Positions 54,009 to 62,220 of a DNA stretch of 64,000 nucleotides are shown here, piece after piece. The notes beneath the pieces are model-generated. The model was given only the letters and a program-made list of their open reading frames with translations. It was not told the DNA's origin and did no database searches. The DNA is taken from assembly GCA_963695155.1 (NCBI GenBank), contig CAVOGD010000005.1, positions 186,001 through 250,000 of the forward strand. Direction: 5' to 3'. This DNA is from SG8-30 sp963695155 (lineage in GTDB: Bacteria; Pseudomonadota; Gammaproteobacteria; Steroidobacterales; Steroidobacteraceae). The translations under genes and the position numbers were made by a program. How positions within the stretch are numbered: position 1 is the stretch's first letter; each line of letters begins with the position of its first letter.

Positions 54009-54423
54009 CGGCGGCGGGCCGCTCGATGTCGCGCCCGGCGGCGGCCCAGCCCTGGAAGTCGCCCTGCAGGTGAAACAGGCGCGTAAACCCGGCCTCCCGC
54101 AAGGTCTCCATCGCCAGGTCCGTGCGGCGGCCGCTGCGACAGTAGAGGACGAGATCCTTGTCGCGGCTGCCGGCCAGTTCGCCCAGCCGCGCGCCCAGTT
54201 CATCGTGCGAGATGTTGCGCGCGCCGGGCACGTGGCCCTCGGCGAATTCCGCGGCGCTGCGCACGTCCAGCACGACCAGCGCCGCGTCCTGCGCGGCGAG
54301 CCGCGCGAGCAGCGCGTCCTGGCCGACCAGGTTCGACTCGCCGTCCGTACACGCGGCGACAGCCAGCACGGCGAGCGCCGCGCATAGCGCGGCCAGCCCG
54401 GCGCGGCGCGGTGCGTGGTTCAT
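53998..54423 (-). CDS. rhodanese-domain lipoprotein
   Basis: 141 residues. A signal with lipobox (LAVAAC) is followed by one rhodanese domain: VVLDVRSAAEFAEGHVPGARNI and the active cysteine loop LYCRSGRRTDLA. It would carry or transfer sulphur, or sense thiols, in the periplasm or at a membrane. ATG 54423 is the start, overlapping the stop of the dodecin gene by 4 nt. Confidence 0.87.
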   Translation of the reverse strand: MNHAPRRAGLAALCAALAVLAVAACTDGESNLVGQDALLARLAAQDAALVVLDVRSAAEFAEGHVPGARNISHDELGARLGELAGSRDKDLVLYCRSGRRTDLAMETLREAGFTRLFHLQGDFQGWAAAGRDIERPAAGGG

Positions 54424-54620
54424 TCCAGCACGAAGGTGGCCTTGAGGCGCACCTTGTAGGCCGTGATCTTGCCCTTGGCGACCATCACTTCCTGGTCGGC
54501 GACCCAGACCGAGGAGACGTTCTTGAGCGTCTTGCTCAGGCGGCGCACGCCCAGCGCGATGGCGTCGTCGAAGCCCTTGGACGACGTGGCGATGATTTCC
54601 GTTACTTTTGCGACTGTCAT
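54420..54620 (-). CDS. dodecin family protein
   Basis: 66 residues with the dodecin pattern: VAKVTEIIATSSKGFDDAI, then KNVSSVWVADQEVMVAKGKITAYKVRLKATFVLE. Dodecins form 12-subunit shells that store flavin or CoA; W and Q in WVADQ stack with the flavin. It is upstream of the rhodanese gene and overlaps it (ATGA). Confidence 0.92.
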   Translation of the reverse strand: MTVAKVTEIIATSSKGFDDAIALGVRRLSKTLKNVSSVWVADQEVMVAKGKITAYKVRLKATFVLE

Positions 54621-54749
54621 GTTCGATTCTCCTGGGGGTTGGGACGCCCGCCCGCCGGCCTTGCCCGCGGCGCGAAACGGCGTCCTGCATGCGCCAGCAT
54701 TTTACCGCATGGCCCGCCGCCGCGTCGGGACATCCCCGACCGCGCGCCG

Positions 54750-55643
54750 TCAGGCCTTGGCCACTTCGGCCAGTGCCTGCCCGTCCCAGCGAAACACGCT
54801 CCACTCCTTCATGCTGCGCGCGCCGAGGCGTTCGTAGAAATCCGCCGCCCGCGTGTTCCAGTTCAGCACCGCCCATTCCATGCGACCGCAGCCGCGCGCG
54901 ACCGCGATGGCCGCGAGGTGCCTCATCAGCGCCTCGCCATGGCCGCGGCCGCGGAACGCCGGCCGCACGTACAGGTCCTCCAGGTACAGCCCCCGGCGCC
55001 CCACGAAGGTGGAGAAGTTGTGGAACCACAGCGCAAAGCCGGCCACCGCGTCGCCCTCGCACGCCAATACGGCCTCGGCGCTGCGCTGTGCGCCGAACAG
55101 CGCCTCACGCAGGCTTTCCGCCGTCGCTTCGACTTCGTCGAGCAACCGCTCGAAGCCGGCCAGTTCGCGGATCAACTCGAGCAGCACGACCTCGTCGCCG
55201 GGCACCACCGCGCGGATCGTCAGGCCCGCGGCCGCGGCGGTCCCGCCGCCGGCTGCCGCCGCCGGCCCGGGTGGCGGCTGCCACAACTCGACCCGCGTGC
55301 CGTCCGGGTCCATGACCCAGCCGAACCGGCCGAATTCCCCGTCCTCGGTGCGCTCGTCCACCTGCTCGCCGGCCGCGCGCAAGGCCCCCAGCACGGCGTC
55401 GAGGTCGCTGACGCGCAGGTTGACCATGAACGGCCGCCGGCTCGGGTCGAAGTAGCCCGTGTCCTCGGCAAACACGCCCCACAGCGAATAGCCCACGGTG
55501 TGCGGAGCGGCCTTCTCCCGCCATTCGAACCTGGCGCCGTACTCGTCCGTCTCGATCCCGAGCCGCGTGCGGTACCACTCCATCAACCGCCGCGGATCGG
55601 GGGACTTGACGAACACGCCCCCGAGCCCCGTCACGTAGCCCAT
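54750..55643 (-). CDS. VOC-fold / GNAT acetyltransferase fusion protein
   Basis: 297 residues. The first 125 form a vicinal-oxygen-chelate (glyoxalase/bleomycin-resistance) domain: GLGGVFVKSPDPRRLMEWYRTRLG and WVMDPDGTRVELWQPP. A Pro/Ala/Gly linker follows. Residues about 145-297 are a GNAT domain close to diamine acetyltransferases: LYLEDLYVRPAFRGRGHGEALM (acetyl-CoA loop) and VLNWNTRAADFYERLGA. The start at 55643 has GGAGG 7 nt upstream. No stop or frame change lies between the domains, so it is a true single frame. Both activities are inferred. Confidence 0.88.
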   Translation of the reverse strand: MGYVTGLGGVFVKSPDPRRLMEWYRTRLGIETDEYGARFEWREKAAPHTVGYSLWGVFAEDTGYFDPSRRPFMVNLRVSDLDAVLGALRAAGEQVDERTEDGEFGRFGWVMDPDGTRVELWQPPPGPAAAAGGGTAAAAGLTIRAVVPGDEVVLLELIRELAGFERLLDEVEATAESLREALFGAQRSAEAVLACEGDAVAGFALWFHNFSTFVGRRGLYLEDLYVRPAFRGRGHGEALMRHLAAIAVARGCGRMEWAVLNWNTRAADFYERLGARSMKEWSVFRWDGQALAEVAKA

Positions 55644-55734
55644 GCCCGGTCCTCCCACGGCGATCCTGACGAGCCGTTATGATGCCAGCCCCCGGCGGGC
55701 CCCGTGCGGCTCGCCTGCCTGACGGAGAGGCGAC

Positions 55735-56331
55735 ATGCTGAAGAAGCTGAGCAATGCACTGATGCGCGGCCTGGTGGTGGTCGTGCCGTTCGCGGCGACG
55801 ATCTGGCTGCTGTGGTGGATCGGCTCGGGCACCGAGACGTTGCTGCGGAACCTGATCGTGCTGGTCGTCCCCGAGCGCTTCTACCAGCCCGGCATGGGAA
55901 TCGTCGCGGCGCTCGCGCTGCTGCTGACCGCGGGCGTGCTGGTCAACGCCTTCCTCGTGCGCCGGATGCTGCAGGCGTGGGAATCGCTGATGGAGCGGAT
56001 TCCCGTCGTCAAGAGCGTGTACGGCGCGTTCCGCGACTTCATGCAGTTCCTGCCCTCCTCGGGCAAGCGCGGCGAGCTGCAGCGCGTCGTGCTGGCACGC
56101 TTCGGCGGCGCCGCGCTGATCGGCTTCGTCACCCGTGACGACGGCGCGGAACTCGGCGTCAGCGCCGCCGGCGCCGACATGGTCGTCGTGTACTTTCCGA
56201 TGAGCTACATGATCGGCGGCTATACGGTGGTGCTGCCGCGCGCGGCGCTCGAGCCGCTCGACCTGCCCGTCGAGACGGCCATGCGGCTCGTGCTGACCGC
56301 CGGCATGTCCGGCGCGCCCGTCAAGCCGTGA
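55735..56331 (+). CDS. DUF502 family membrane protein
   Basis: 198 residues. Two hydrophobic helices (about residues 10-30 and 55-75) precede RMLQAWESLMERIPVVKSVYGAFRDFMQF, the recognisable DUF502 core, then a soluble C-terminal part. Function unknown. The 3' end overlaps the convergent gene at 56321. A TATGAT -10-like box lies about 57 bp upstream. Confidence 0.85.
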   Translation: MLKKLSNALMRGLVVVVPFAATIWLLWWIGSGTETLLRNLIVLVVPERFYQPGMGIVAALALLLTAGVLVNAFLVRRMLQAWESLMERIPVVKSVYGAFRDFMQFLPSSGKRGELQRVVLARFGGAALIGFVTRDDGAELGVSAAGADMVVVYFPMSYMIGGYTVVLPRAALEPLDLPVETAMRLVLTAGMSGAPVKP

Positions 56332-57286
56332 CGTCCGGCTGCCGCACTTCCGGCGCGTTGCGCCAGCGCACGGTGACCTCCAGGGGGTAGTGGTCCGAGC
56401 CCACGAACGGCCCGGTCGTGAGTTGCGTCACCTCGAGTCCCGGCCCGCGCAGGCAATGGTCGATCTGCAGGTACAGCGGCGGAAACAGCGCCGGCCAGGT
56501 GGGGTGCAGCCCCCGCCCGGCCGCGCAGTCGCCCAGCCCGCCCTGCTCCAGCAGCGTCCTGAAGACGGGCGAAAAGGCCGTCGTGTTGAGGTCCGCCAGC
56601 ACCAGCAGCGGCGCGTCCACCGCGCGGGCCAGCCTGCCCAGCGCCTCGAGCTGGGCGTTGCGCTCCGCCGCCGCCCGCGGCCCCAGCGGCCAGTCCGCGT
56701 GTGCGCCGATCAGCGTCAGCGGCAGGCCGTCCACCCAGGTCTGGAATACGACTGCGCCGTCATCCCGGGCCGCGAGCGGTGCGGCGCGCAGGCCCTCCAG
56801 CGGCCGCCGGCTCGCCACGAAGATCTCGCCTACCCGGGCCTGGTACGGCAGCACGTCCTTGAGCGACCGCAGGTCCTGAACCCAGCTGGCCGTGGCCTCG
56901 AGGAAGACGACGGCGTCGGGCCCGGCATCCCGCACGTACGCCAGCACGCGCTCGTGGTCGCCGTTCAGGAAGAAGACATTGATCAGTACCGCCTTGAACT
57001 GCGGCCCGACGGCGGGCGGCCGTTCCGGCCCGCCCGCGTAGTAGTAGAGCAGCGGCGCGGCGTTGAGCGCCGCCAGCGCCAGCGCCGCAAGCGCAAGGCC
57101 GGGCCGGCGCAGCCACAGCAGCGCCAGGCAGCAGCCGGCCAGCCAGACGGCGTACTGCACGCGGAAATGCGTGAACAACTCGAGCCACCAGGCCAGGTGG
57201 CCGAGCGACGCGAAGGCTCCCGCCAGGGCCCCGGCGGCCACCGCCCCCAGCACGAACACGTCCGTGCGGCGGTGGCCGGGTCGCAT
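56321..57286 (-). CDS. membrane-anchored endonuclease/exonuclease/phosphatase family protein
   Basis: 321 residues. Three N-terminal hydrophobic segments (to about residue 85) anchor a soluble domain with VVFLEATASWVQ, LIGAHADWPLGP, VLADLNTTAFSPVF and YLQIDHCLRG, SDHYPLEVT, the metal and catalytic residues of the EEP fold. This resembles YafD-type proteins of unknown substrate. Convergent with the DUF502 gene and overlapping it by 11 bp. Confidence 0.85.
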   Translation of the reverse strand: MRPGHRRTDVFVLGAVAAGALAGAFASLGHLAWWLELFTHFRVQYAVWLAGCCLALLWLRRPGLALAALALAALNAAPLLYYYAGGPERPPAVGPQFKAVLINVFFLNGDHERVLAYVRDAGPDAVVFLEATASWVQDLRSLKDVLPYQARVGEIFVASRRPLEGLRAAPLAARDDGAVVFQTWVDGLPLTLIGAHADWPLGPRAAAERNAQLEALGRLARAVDAPLLVLADLNTTAFSPVFRTLLEQGGLGDCAAGRGLHPTWPALFPPLYLQIDHCLRGPGLEVTQLTTGPFVGSDHYPLEVTVRWRNAPEVRQPDVTA

Positions 57287-57323
57287 CGTTACCGGGCCCG
57301 TCCCGCCGCAGCCTGCCGTGCCG

Positions 57324-57872
57324 CTACTGCTTCCGGATCTGCGTGATCTTGGCGCCCTCGAACGTCAGGTTGTACATCAGTCCCTGGTTCGAGTAGATGA
57401 AGCCGATGATGGGCTTCTTGGCGGTCTCGGTGTCGATCTGCCCGCCCGCGCCCAGCGTCGCAATGGCCACGCTACCGTCCACGCCGGCCTTCCAGCCCTC
57501 GCTGTCGCGGAACTTCTTGAGCTCGGTCGGGCTCATGAACAGGATGACCTGGCTCTTCCTCTGCGCGCCGAACTGCAAGCCGATGGAGGCCGCCGCGATG
57601 TTGTAGTACGCGACGGTGCTGCCGCCGACCAGCAAGGCGCCCTCGCCGTACTCGCCGCCGATGCCGATGCCGCCCTTGTACACGTTCGGAAAGACCAGCA
57701 TGCCCGACGCCTTGGCCGACAGCTCCCGGGCTGCACCGGAATGCTCGTGCAGCTTCCGGACCGCCTCGCGCACCTCCGCGTCCAGTTCCTCGCGCGATCC
57801 CGCCTGCGCCACCGGCGCCGCCAGGATGGCCACCAGCAATACCGACATCCACGTCCTGACCATCCGGCTCAT
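57324..57872 (-). CDS. SYLF-domain (YSC84-like) lipid-binding protein
   Basis: 182 residues with a signal peptide (MSRMVRTWMSVLLVAILAAPVAQA). The SYLF pattern is clear: AKASGMLVFPNVYKGGIGIGGEYGEGALL, AASIGLQFGAQRKSQVILFMS and the repeated glycine-rich strands. SYLF proteins bind phosphoinositides in eukaryotes; bacterial ones are periplasmic and of unknown role. Single gene. Confidence 0.88.
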   Translation of the reverse strand: MSRMVRTWMSVLLVAILAAPVAQAGSREELDAEVREAVRKLHEHSGAARELSAKASGMLVFPNVYKGGIGIGGEYGEGALLVGGSTVAYYNIAAASIGLQFGAQRKSQVILFMSPTELKKFRDSEGWKAGVDGSVAIATLGAGGQIDTETAKKPIIGFIYSNQGLMYNLTFEGAKITQIRKQ

Positions 57873-58025
57873 CGCATTACCTCCTGTGGCGTGCCGCGCC
57901 GCCTGTCGCGCCGCGGCCGTTCCCGGTTCATCTTAACTCCATCGGACCATGGCGACGCGCAGGCGTTCACGCCATTGCGCGGCCGGTGCCGCGTTGCCGT
58001 TGCGAAAGGGGTGCCCGCAGGCAGG

Positions 58026-58505
58026 TCAGACGCAGACGGTCGCCGCGCGCTCCCTGCTCTGCGAGTAGAGCAGCTGCACCTGGCGGATCCCGGACGTGCG
58101 CCTGGCCACGCGCCGTACGGCCTGCACCAGCCTCAGCAGCAGGTGCTCGCGCGCATAGGTTCCGCCTGCCGCGTAGGGCTCGGCGATCACGATGTGCATG
58201 ATCGTAATGCGCTCGAAGCTGTCGCGCGTGTACAGGACGAGGCCGACCGGCCGGCACAGGCCGCCGCTGGTCTCGACGGCAAACAGGCACTGCGCCTCGG
58301 TCGGGCCGGTCACCCGCACGCGCAGGCCGTGCGCATCGTTGACGATTTCCGGCGTCCCGTAGCGGTCGATGGCCTCGACGATGCCACCGCGGACCTTGTC
58401 CTGGCGGCCGTTGAAGAACAGCAACGCCTCGAGCTGCCGGTGATGCTCTTCCGGCAGGCTCGAAGTGAAGGTCACCTGTCGCGCCGAAGCGCGTCGGACG
58501 GCCAT
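58026..58505 (-). CDS. hypothetical protein, possibly GNAT-like
   Basis: 159 residues. ATG 58505 has GAGAGG 7 nt upstream; an earlier ATG at 58571 is less likely. I do not recognise it firmly. IVIAEPYAAGGTYAREHLLLRLVQAVRRVARRTSGIRQV has the spacing of the acetyl-CoA-binding and helix region of GNAT proteins, and LCRPVGLVLYTRDSFERITIMHI could be the beta strand before it. No exact catalytic motif is seen. Confidence 0.55.
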   Translation of the reverse strand: MAVRRASARQVTFTSSLPEEHHRQLEALLFFNGRQDKVRGGIVEAIDRYGTPEIVNDAHGLRVRVTGPTEAQCLFAVETSGGLCRPVGLVLYTRDSFERITIMHIVIAEPYAAGGTYAREHLLLRLVQAVRRVARRTSGIRQVQLLYSQSRERAATVCV

Positions 58506-58883
58506 ACGCAAACCTCTCTCCCGGATCCCGCGGCCTCTTAGCGGCCATTGCTGCCTGCATGCGGGAGACATGCCGCAGCGGCCTACTTGCGGGCCAACAT
58601 ACGCCGCGGCCGAAACACTTGTCGAGTTTCACATAAACCCGACTGCGCTCCGCCGCGGCGGGCAGTGACGCAATTTCGCAACATGGACGGTCTCGTGCCT
58701 CATGCTGACCTGTAAGCAGCCCCTAAGTCACCGAAATCACTGGAATTTTTGAACTTCATCACAGGCCGTAGGACAGAAATGCGACCTGTGTCTCCATCGC
58801 CACGGCAGGAAATGTAAAAGAATCAGCCCGTAGACCTGCCTGGATGCGAAGACCGCCCGCGCGGGGCACTTCGCGCAAACCGT
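58506..58883 (+). promoter_or_regulatory. 378-bp divergent gap, low GC patch, promoters presumed
   Basis: Between the hypothetical gene and the TonB-like gene. The stretch about 58665-58830 is clearly richer in A/T than the surroundings (CCTAAGTCACCGAAATCAC, GAATTTTTGAACTTCATC, GTAAAAGAATCAG). I see no open frame with a ribosome site, no tRNA and no repeat. Confidence 0.3.
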
Positions 58884-60884
58884 ATGCAAGCGAGGCTAGG
58901 CACCGAAGTGTCCGACCACCAGACCACCCTCGACGACTCCATGGACGCAGAGGAGCAGCCTGCGCCCGCCCCGTCGCGCGTCACGTCCTCGGCAAGCGTC
59001 GTAGCGCTGGTGTCGGACCCGACGCTCATCGAGATGCTCGGCAAGGCGGTCGAAGGCCGCCGCCGGGTCTGGCGTGCCGACGACATCGTGCATGCCGCCG
59101 ACCTGATGGTTGCGGCACCCCATGCCGTGCTGTTGCTCGATGCGGCGGTGACCGGCGAACGCACGGCGGAACTCGTCGCCGGCATGCACGGCCAGTTCAA
59201 GGACCTGCCGATCATCGTGTCCGGCCGCCTTAGCGACGAGGTCGGGCTCGGGTCGCTCATTTCCAGCGGCGTCGTCTTCCGGTTCCTGCACAAGCCCGTT
59301 TCGGTCGAGCGTGCGCGAAACTTCATCGAAGCGGCCGTGCGGCGCCTCGACGAGACGCCGGTCAAGCGGCCGGCGCCGGGCGATGTTGCCGAGCGGCTGC
59401 CCACGGCGCGCATGCCCGTGCTGCAGATGCCGCGTGTGCGCGTTTCGCGCCGTTTCATCGACCGCGCCATGGTCGCCGCCGGGGCGTTGCTCGTGCTGAT
59501 CCTGCTGGCCTGGGGCGGCGTCGTACTGGTCGAGAAGGCGCCCTGGAAGTCCCTGGGTTCCGGCGCTGCGGACGGCACCGCCGGGCCGGCTGCCGAAGCT
59601 GACGCGGCGGCCGTACAGAAGCTGGTGGACGCTGCCGGTGTGGCGATTTCCCAGGGCCGGCTGATCGTGCCCGAGGACCGCAGCGCGCTGGCGCTGTATC
59701 GGGCAGCGCTCTCGCGCGACCCGGCGAACGTGCAGGCGCGGCAGGGCCTGACCCGGGTGGCCGACGCGCTGCTGGGCGGCGTCGAGCAGGCGCTGCTCGC
59801 CGGCGACCTCGCCACGGCCGCCGGCCTGCTCGATGCGGCGCGCGGCGCCGATCCTGCCCACCCGCGACTCGCGTTCCTGTCCATCCAGCTGGAGGAGGAC
59901 AGCAAGCGGCTGGAGCAGCAGGCCGCCGAGGCGGCCTCCGGGCGGCCGGCCGAGGCACGCGCAACCGAACAGCGCGTGGCCGCGCTCATGTCCGTCGCCG
60001 ACCAGCGTATCAAGGCCGGCAAGCTGGTCGGGGGGCTGGACAGCGCCGAGGCCTATACCCTCGAGGCGCGCCAGGCGGCGCCCGACGACCCGCGCGTACG
60101 GCAAGCCCTCAGTGCGTTGTCCGCCGCCATGCTGGCCAACGCCCGCCAGGCCCGCACCGACAACAACGACGCGGTGGCCCGCGACTGGTTGCAGCGCGCG
60201 CAGGCGCTGGGCGTGGACCCCGAAGGCGTATCGAAACTGAGCGCCCAGCTGGCCTCGGCGCGGCAGGCCACCGTGGTCGAGGACCTGTCGCGACTGCTGG
60301 CCCTGGCCAACCAGCGGATCGCCCAGGGCATGCTGCTGGAGCCGACCACCGATTCCGCCCGTCATTACCTGGACCTGTTGCGCGCCGCGAATCCCGCATT
60401 CCCGGGCGCGGCCGAAACCGAAGCGCTGCTGGCGGCAAAGCTGCTGGATGAAACGCGGCGCCTCGGTCGCGCCGAACGCGTGGACGATGCCGGGCGCTTG
60501 CTGGCAGCCGCCGCCGCGGCCGGCGCGTCGAAGGCCGACCTGGAGGCCACGCGTGCCGCGGTCGCCACCTCGCAGGCCGTGGCGGAAGCTGCCCGCACGA
60601 TCCTGCCCGAAAGCGCCCTGATCAAGGTCGCCGGGAAGCCGCCCGAATATCCCGCCCGCGCCGAGTCGCGCCGCATCGAGGGCTGGGTCGATGTGCAGTT
60701 CACGGTCACCAGGACGGGCACGACGCGCGACATCGTCGTGACCGACGCCAGCCCGCAGGGGACCTTCGACGAGGCCGTCCTGGATGCGGTGAGCCGGTGG
60801 CGCTACGAGCCACACCTGATCTCGGGCATGCCGGTCGACCAGCAGGTCAAGCTGCGCCTGCGATTCAAGCTCGACCGCGGCTGA
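58884..60884 (+). CDS. receiver-like, membrane-spanning, TPR and TonB C-terminal domain protein
   Basis: 666 residues. Residues about 35-155 resemble a response-regulator receiver (VALVSDPTLIEML ... AVLLLDAAVTG ... FLHKPVS; the phospho-Asp and the Lys are kept but only one of the two acidic residues of the first strand). A transmembrane helix follows near 205-225 (AAGALLVLILLAWGG). About 340 residues of helical repeats (DPANVQARQGLTRVADALL-type) lead to a TonB C-terminal domain (PPEYPARAESRRIEGWVDVQF ... DAVSRWRYEP). It could couple a cytoplasmic signal to envelope proteins. GTG 58908 is an alternative start. Confidence 0.8.
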   Translation: MQARLGTEVSDHQTTLDDSMDAEEQPAPAPSRVTSSASVVALVSDPTLIEMLGKAVEGRRRVWRADDIVHAADLMVAAPHAVLLLDAAVTGERTAELVAGMHGQFKDLPIIVSGRLSDEVGLGSLISSGVVFRFLHKPVSVERARNFIEAAVRRLDETPVKRPAPGDVAERLPTARMPVLQMPRVRVSRRFIDRAMVAAGALLVLILLAWGGVVLVEKAPWKSLGSGAADGTAGPAAEADAAAVQKLVDAAGVAISQGRLIVPEDRSALALYRAALSRDPANVQARQGLTRVADALLGGVEQALLAGDLATAAGLLDAARGADPAHPRLAFLSIQLEEDSKRLEQQAAEAASGRPAEARATEQRVAALMSVADQRIKAGKLVGGLDSAEAYTLEARQAAPDDPRVRQALSALSAAMLANARQARTDNNDAVARDWLQRAQALGVDPEGVSKLSAQLASARQATVVEDLSRLLALANQRIAQGMLLEPTTDSARHYLDLLRAANPAFPGAAETEALLAAKLLDETRRLGRAERVDDAGRLLAAAAAAGASKADLEATRAAVATSQAVAEAARTILPESALIKVAGKPPEYPARAESRRIEGWVDVQFTVTRTGTTRDIVVTDASPQGTFDEAVLDAVSRWRYEPHLISGMPVDQQVKLRLRFKLDRG

Positions 60885-60888
60885 CGCC

Positions 60889-62205
60889 TCAGGCCTGCCG
60901 CGGAACCGGTTCCTCCTGCGGCTTCATGCGTTCGTGGTGCCTGCCCAGCAGGACTGCGACCGTCACCCAGACCGCCGCCACGGCCGCGCCCAGCCATGCG
61001 ATCCCGCCAAGTCCCAGCGCGAAGGCCCTGATCACCGCTTCGTGAGCCGACGCGGACAGCGCATCGCCGCCACGGTAGACGACCGTGTCGATGAAGTTCT
61101 TGGCCTTGTACTTCGTCTCGCGGCGGACCGTCGTGAACAGCATTTCCCGGCAGGGCCGGGTCACCGCGTACTCTCCCGCGCGCCGCGCGATCATGACCGC
61201 CACCAGGACCGCGAGCGCCGGGTGCGTGGCCAGCAGCACGAAGCCCGCCGCCATCATCAGGGGGATCGCGGTCAGCATGACCGCCACGCCGAACCGGGCA
61301 GTCAGCCTGCCGACGGCCAGCAACTGCAGGGTGACGGCCAGCAGGTTCACGGCCAGGTCGATCCTGCCGAGGAAGGCGGTGCGGACCGACCCGTCCGGGT
61401 AGTGCCTGGCCAGCAGTTCCGCCTGCTGCAGGTACAGGAACGTCGAGACGGTCACCAGCAGGAAAACGAACACGCCGATGCCCATCAGGTACCCGGAACG
61501 CGCCACCAGCGCCACGCCGGCAAACGGGTTGCCGCCGATCGGCAGTTCCGCGACCCGCGTGGCGGGCGTGCCGCGCGCCGCGCTCCAGGCCAGCAGCAGC
61601 CGCATGGGGATCAGCGTGGCCAGCAGCAGTCCGGCGGAGACCAGCAGCAGGTTCACGTCGCCGACCGCCTGCGCCAGGAACGCGGTGAATCCGGACCCGG
61701 TGATGGCCCCGGTGCTCGCACCGCCGGCAATGAAGGCGAACATCCGTCGTGCCTGCTCGCGGTCGAACAGGTCGGCCATGAAGCTCCAGAACACGGACAC
61801 CACGAACAGGTTGAACACGCTGAGCCAAACGAAGAACGTGCGTGCGGTCCAGGTGTCGTCGTCCACCAGCCGGAAGACCACCCAGAAGCCGGCCAGGTTG
61901 ACGACGAAGAACACATAGGTCCACGGCAGGAACACCGCGCGCCGGTAGCGGCCGCATAGCCAGCCGAACACCGGCATGGCGGCCAGCATCGCGGCGAAGG
62001 TGAACCAGAACAACTCGTCGAGCGAGCGAACGCCGGCCGTGATGCCCATGCTGTCGCGCAGCGGCCGCAGGATGTAGTAGGCCGTGAACAGCAGGAAGTG
62101 ATAGGAGAAGGCCAGCAGCAGCGCCGGCGCCTCGTCGGCGCGCACGTTGGCGACACGGCCGACGGCGCGTACCACGATCCCGGGCGCTGGCGCGGCGATG
62201 CCCAT
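60889..62205 (-). CDS. Npt1/Npt2-type nucleotide (ATP/ADP translocase-like) MFS carrier
   Basis: 438 residues with 12 or so helices. SYHFLLFTAYYILRPLRDSMG, RTFFVWLSVFNLFVVSVFWSFMADLF and the C-terminal ETKYKAKNFIDTVVYRGGDALSA are the conserved sites of the AAA (ATP:ADP antiporter) family, which includes Rickettsia and Chlamydia Tlc/Npt proteins. Free-living bacteria also have members of unclear substrate. Ends 4 bp from the convergent TonB-like gene. Upstream is the prolyl oligopeptidase gene, 15 bp away, so the two may be co-transcribed. Confidence 0.82.
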   Translation of the reverse strand: MGIAAPAPGIVVRAVGRVANVRADEAPALLLAFSYHFLLFTAYYILRPLRDSMGITAGVRSLDELFWFTFAAMLAAMPVFGWLCGRYRRAVFLPWTYVFFVVNLAGFWVVFRLVDDDTWTARTFFVWLSVFNLFVVSVFWSFMADLFDREQARRMFAFIAGGASTGAITGSGFTAFLAQAVGDVNLLLVSAGLLLATLIPMRLLLAWSAARGTPATRVAELPIGGNPFAGVALVARSGYLMGIGVFVFLLVTVSTFLYLQQAELLARHYPDGSVRTAFLGRIDLAVNLLAVTLQLLAVGRLTARFGVAVMLTAIPLMMAAGFVLLATHPALAVLVAVMIARRAGEYAVTRPCREMLFTTVRRETKYKAKNFIDTVVYRGGDALSASAHEAVIRAFALGLGGIAWLGAAVAAVWVTVAVLLGRHHERMKPQEEPVPRQA

Positions 62206-62220
62206 CCGTGCGGCGGCGAC

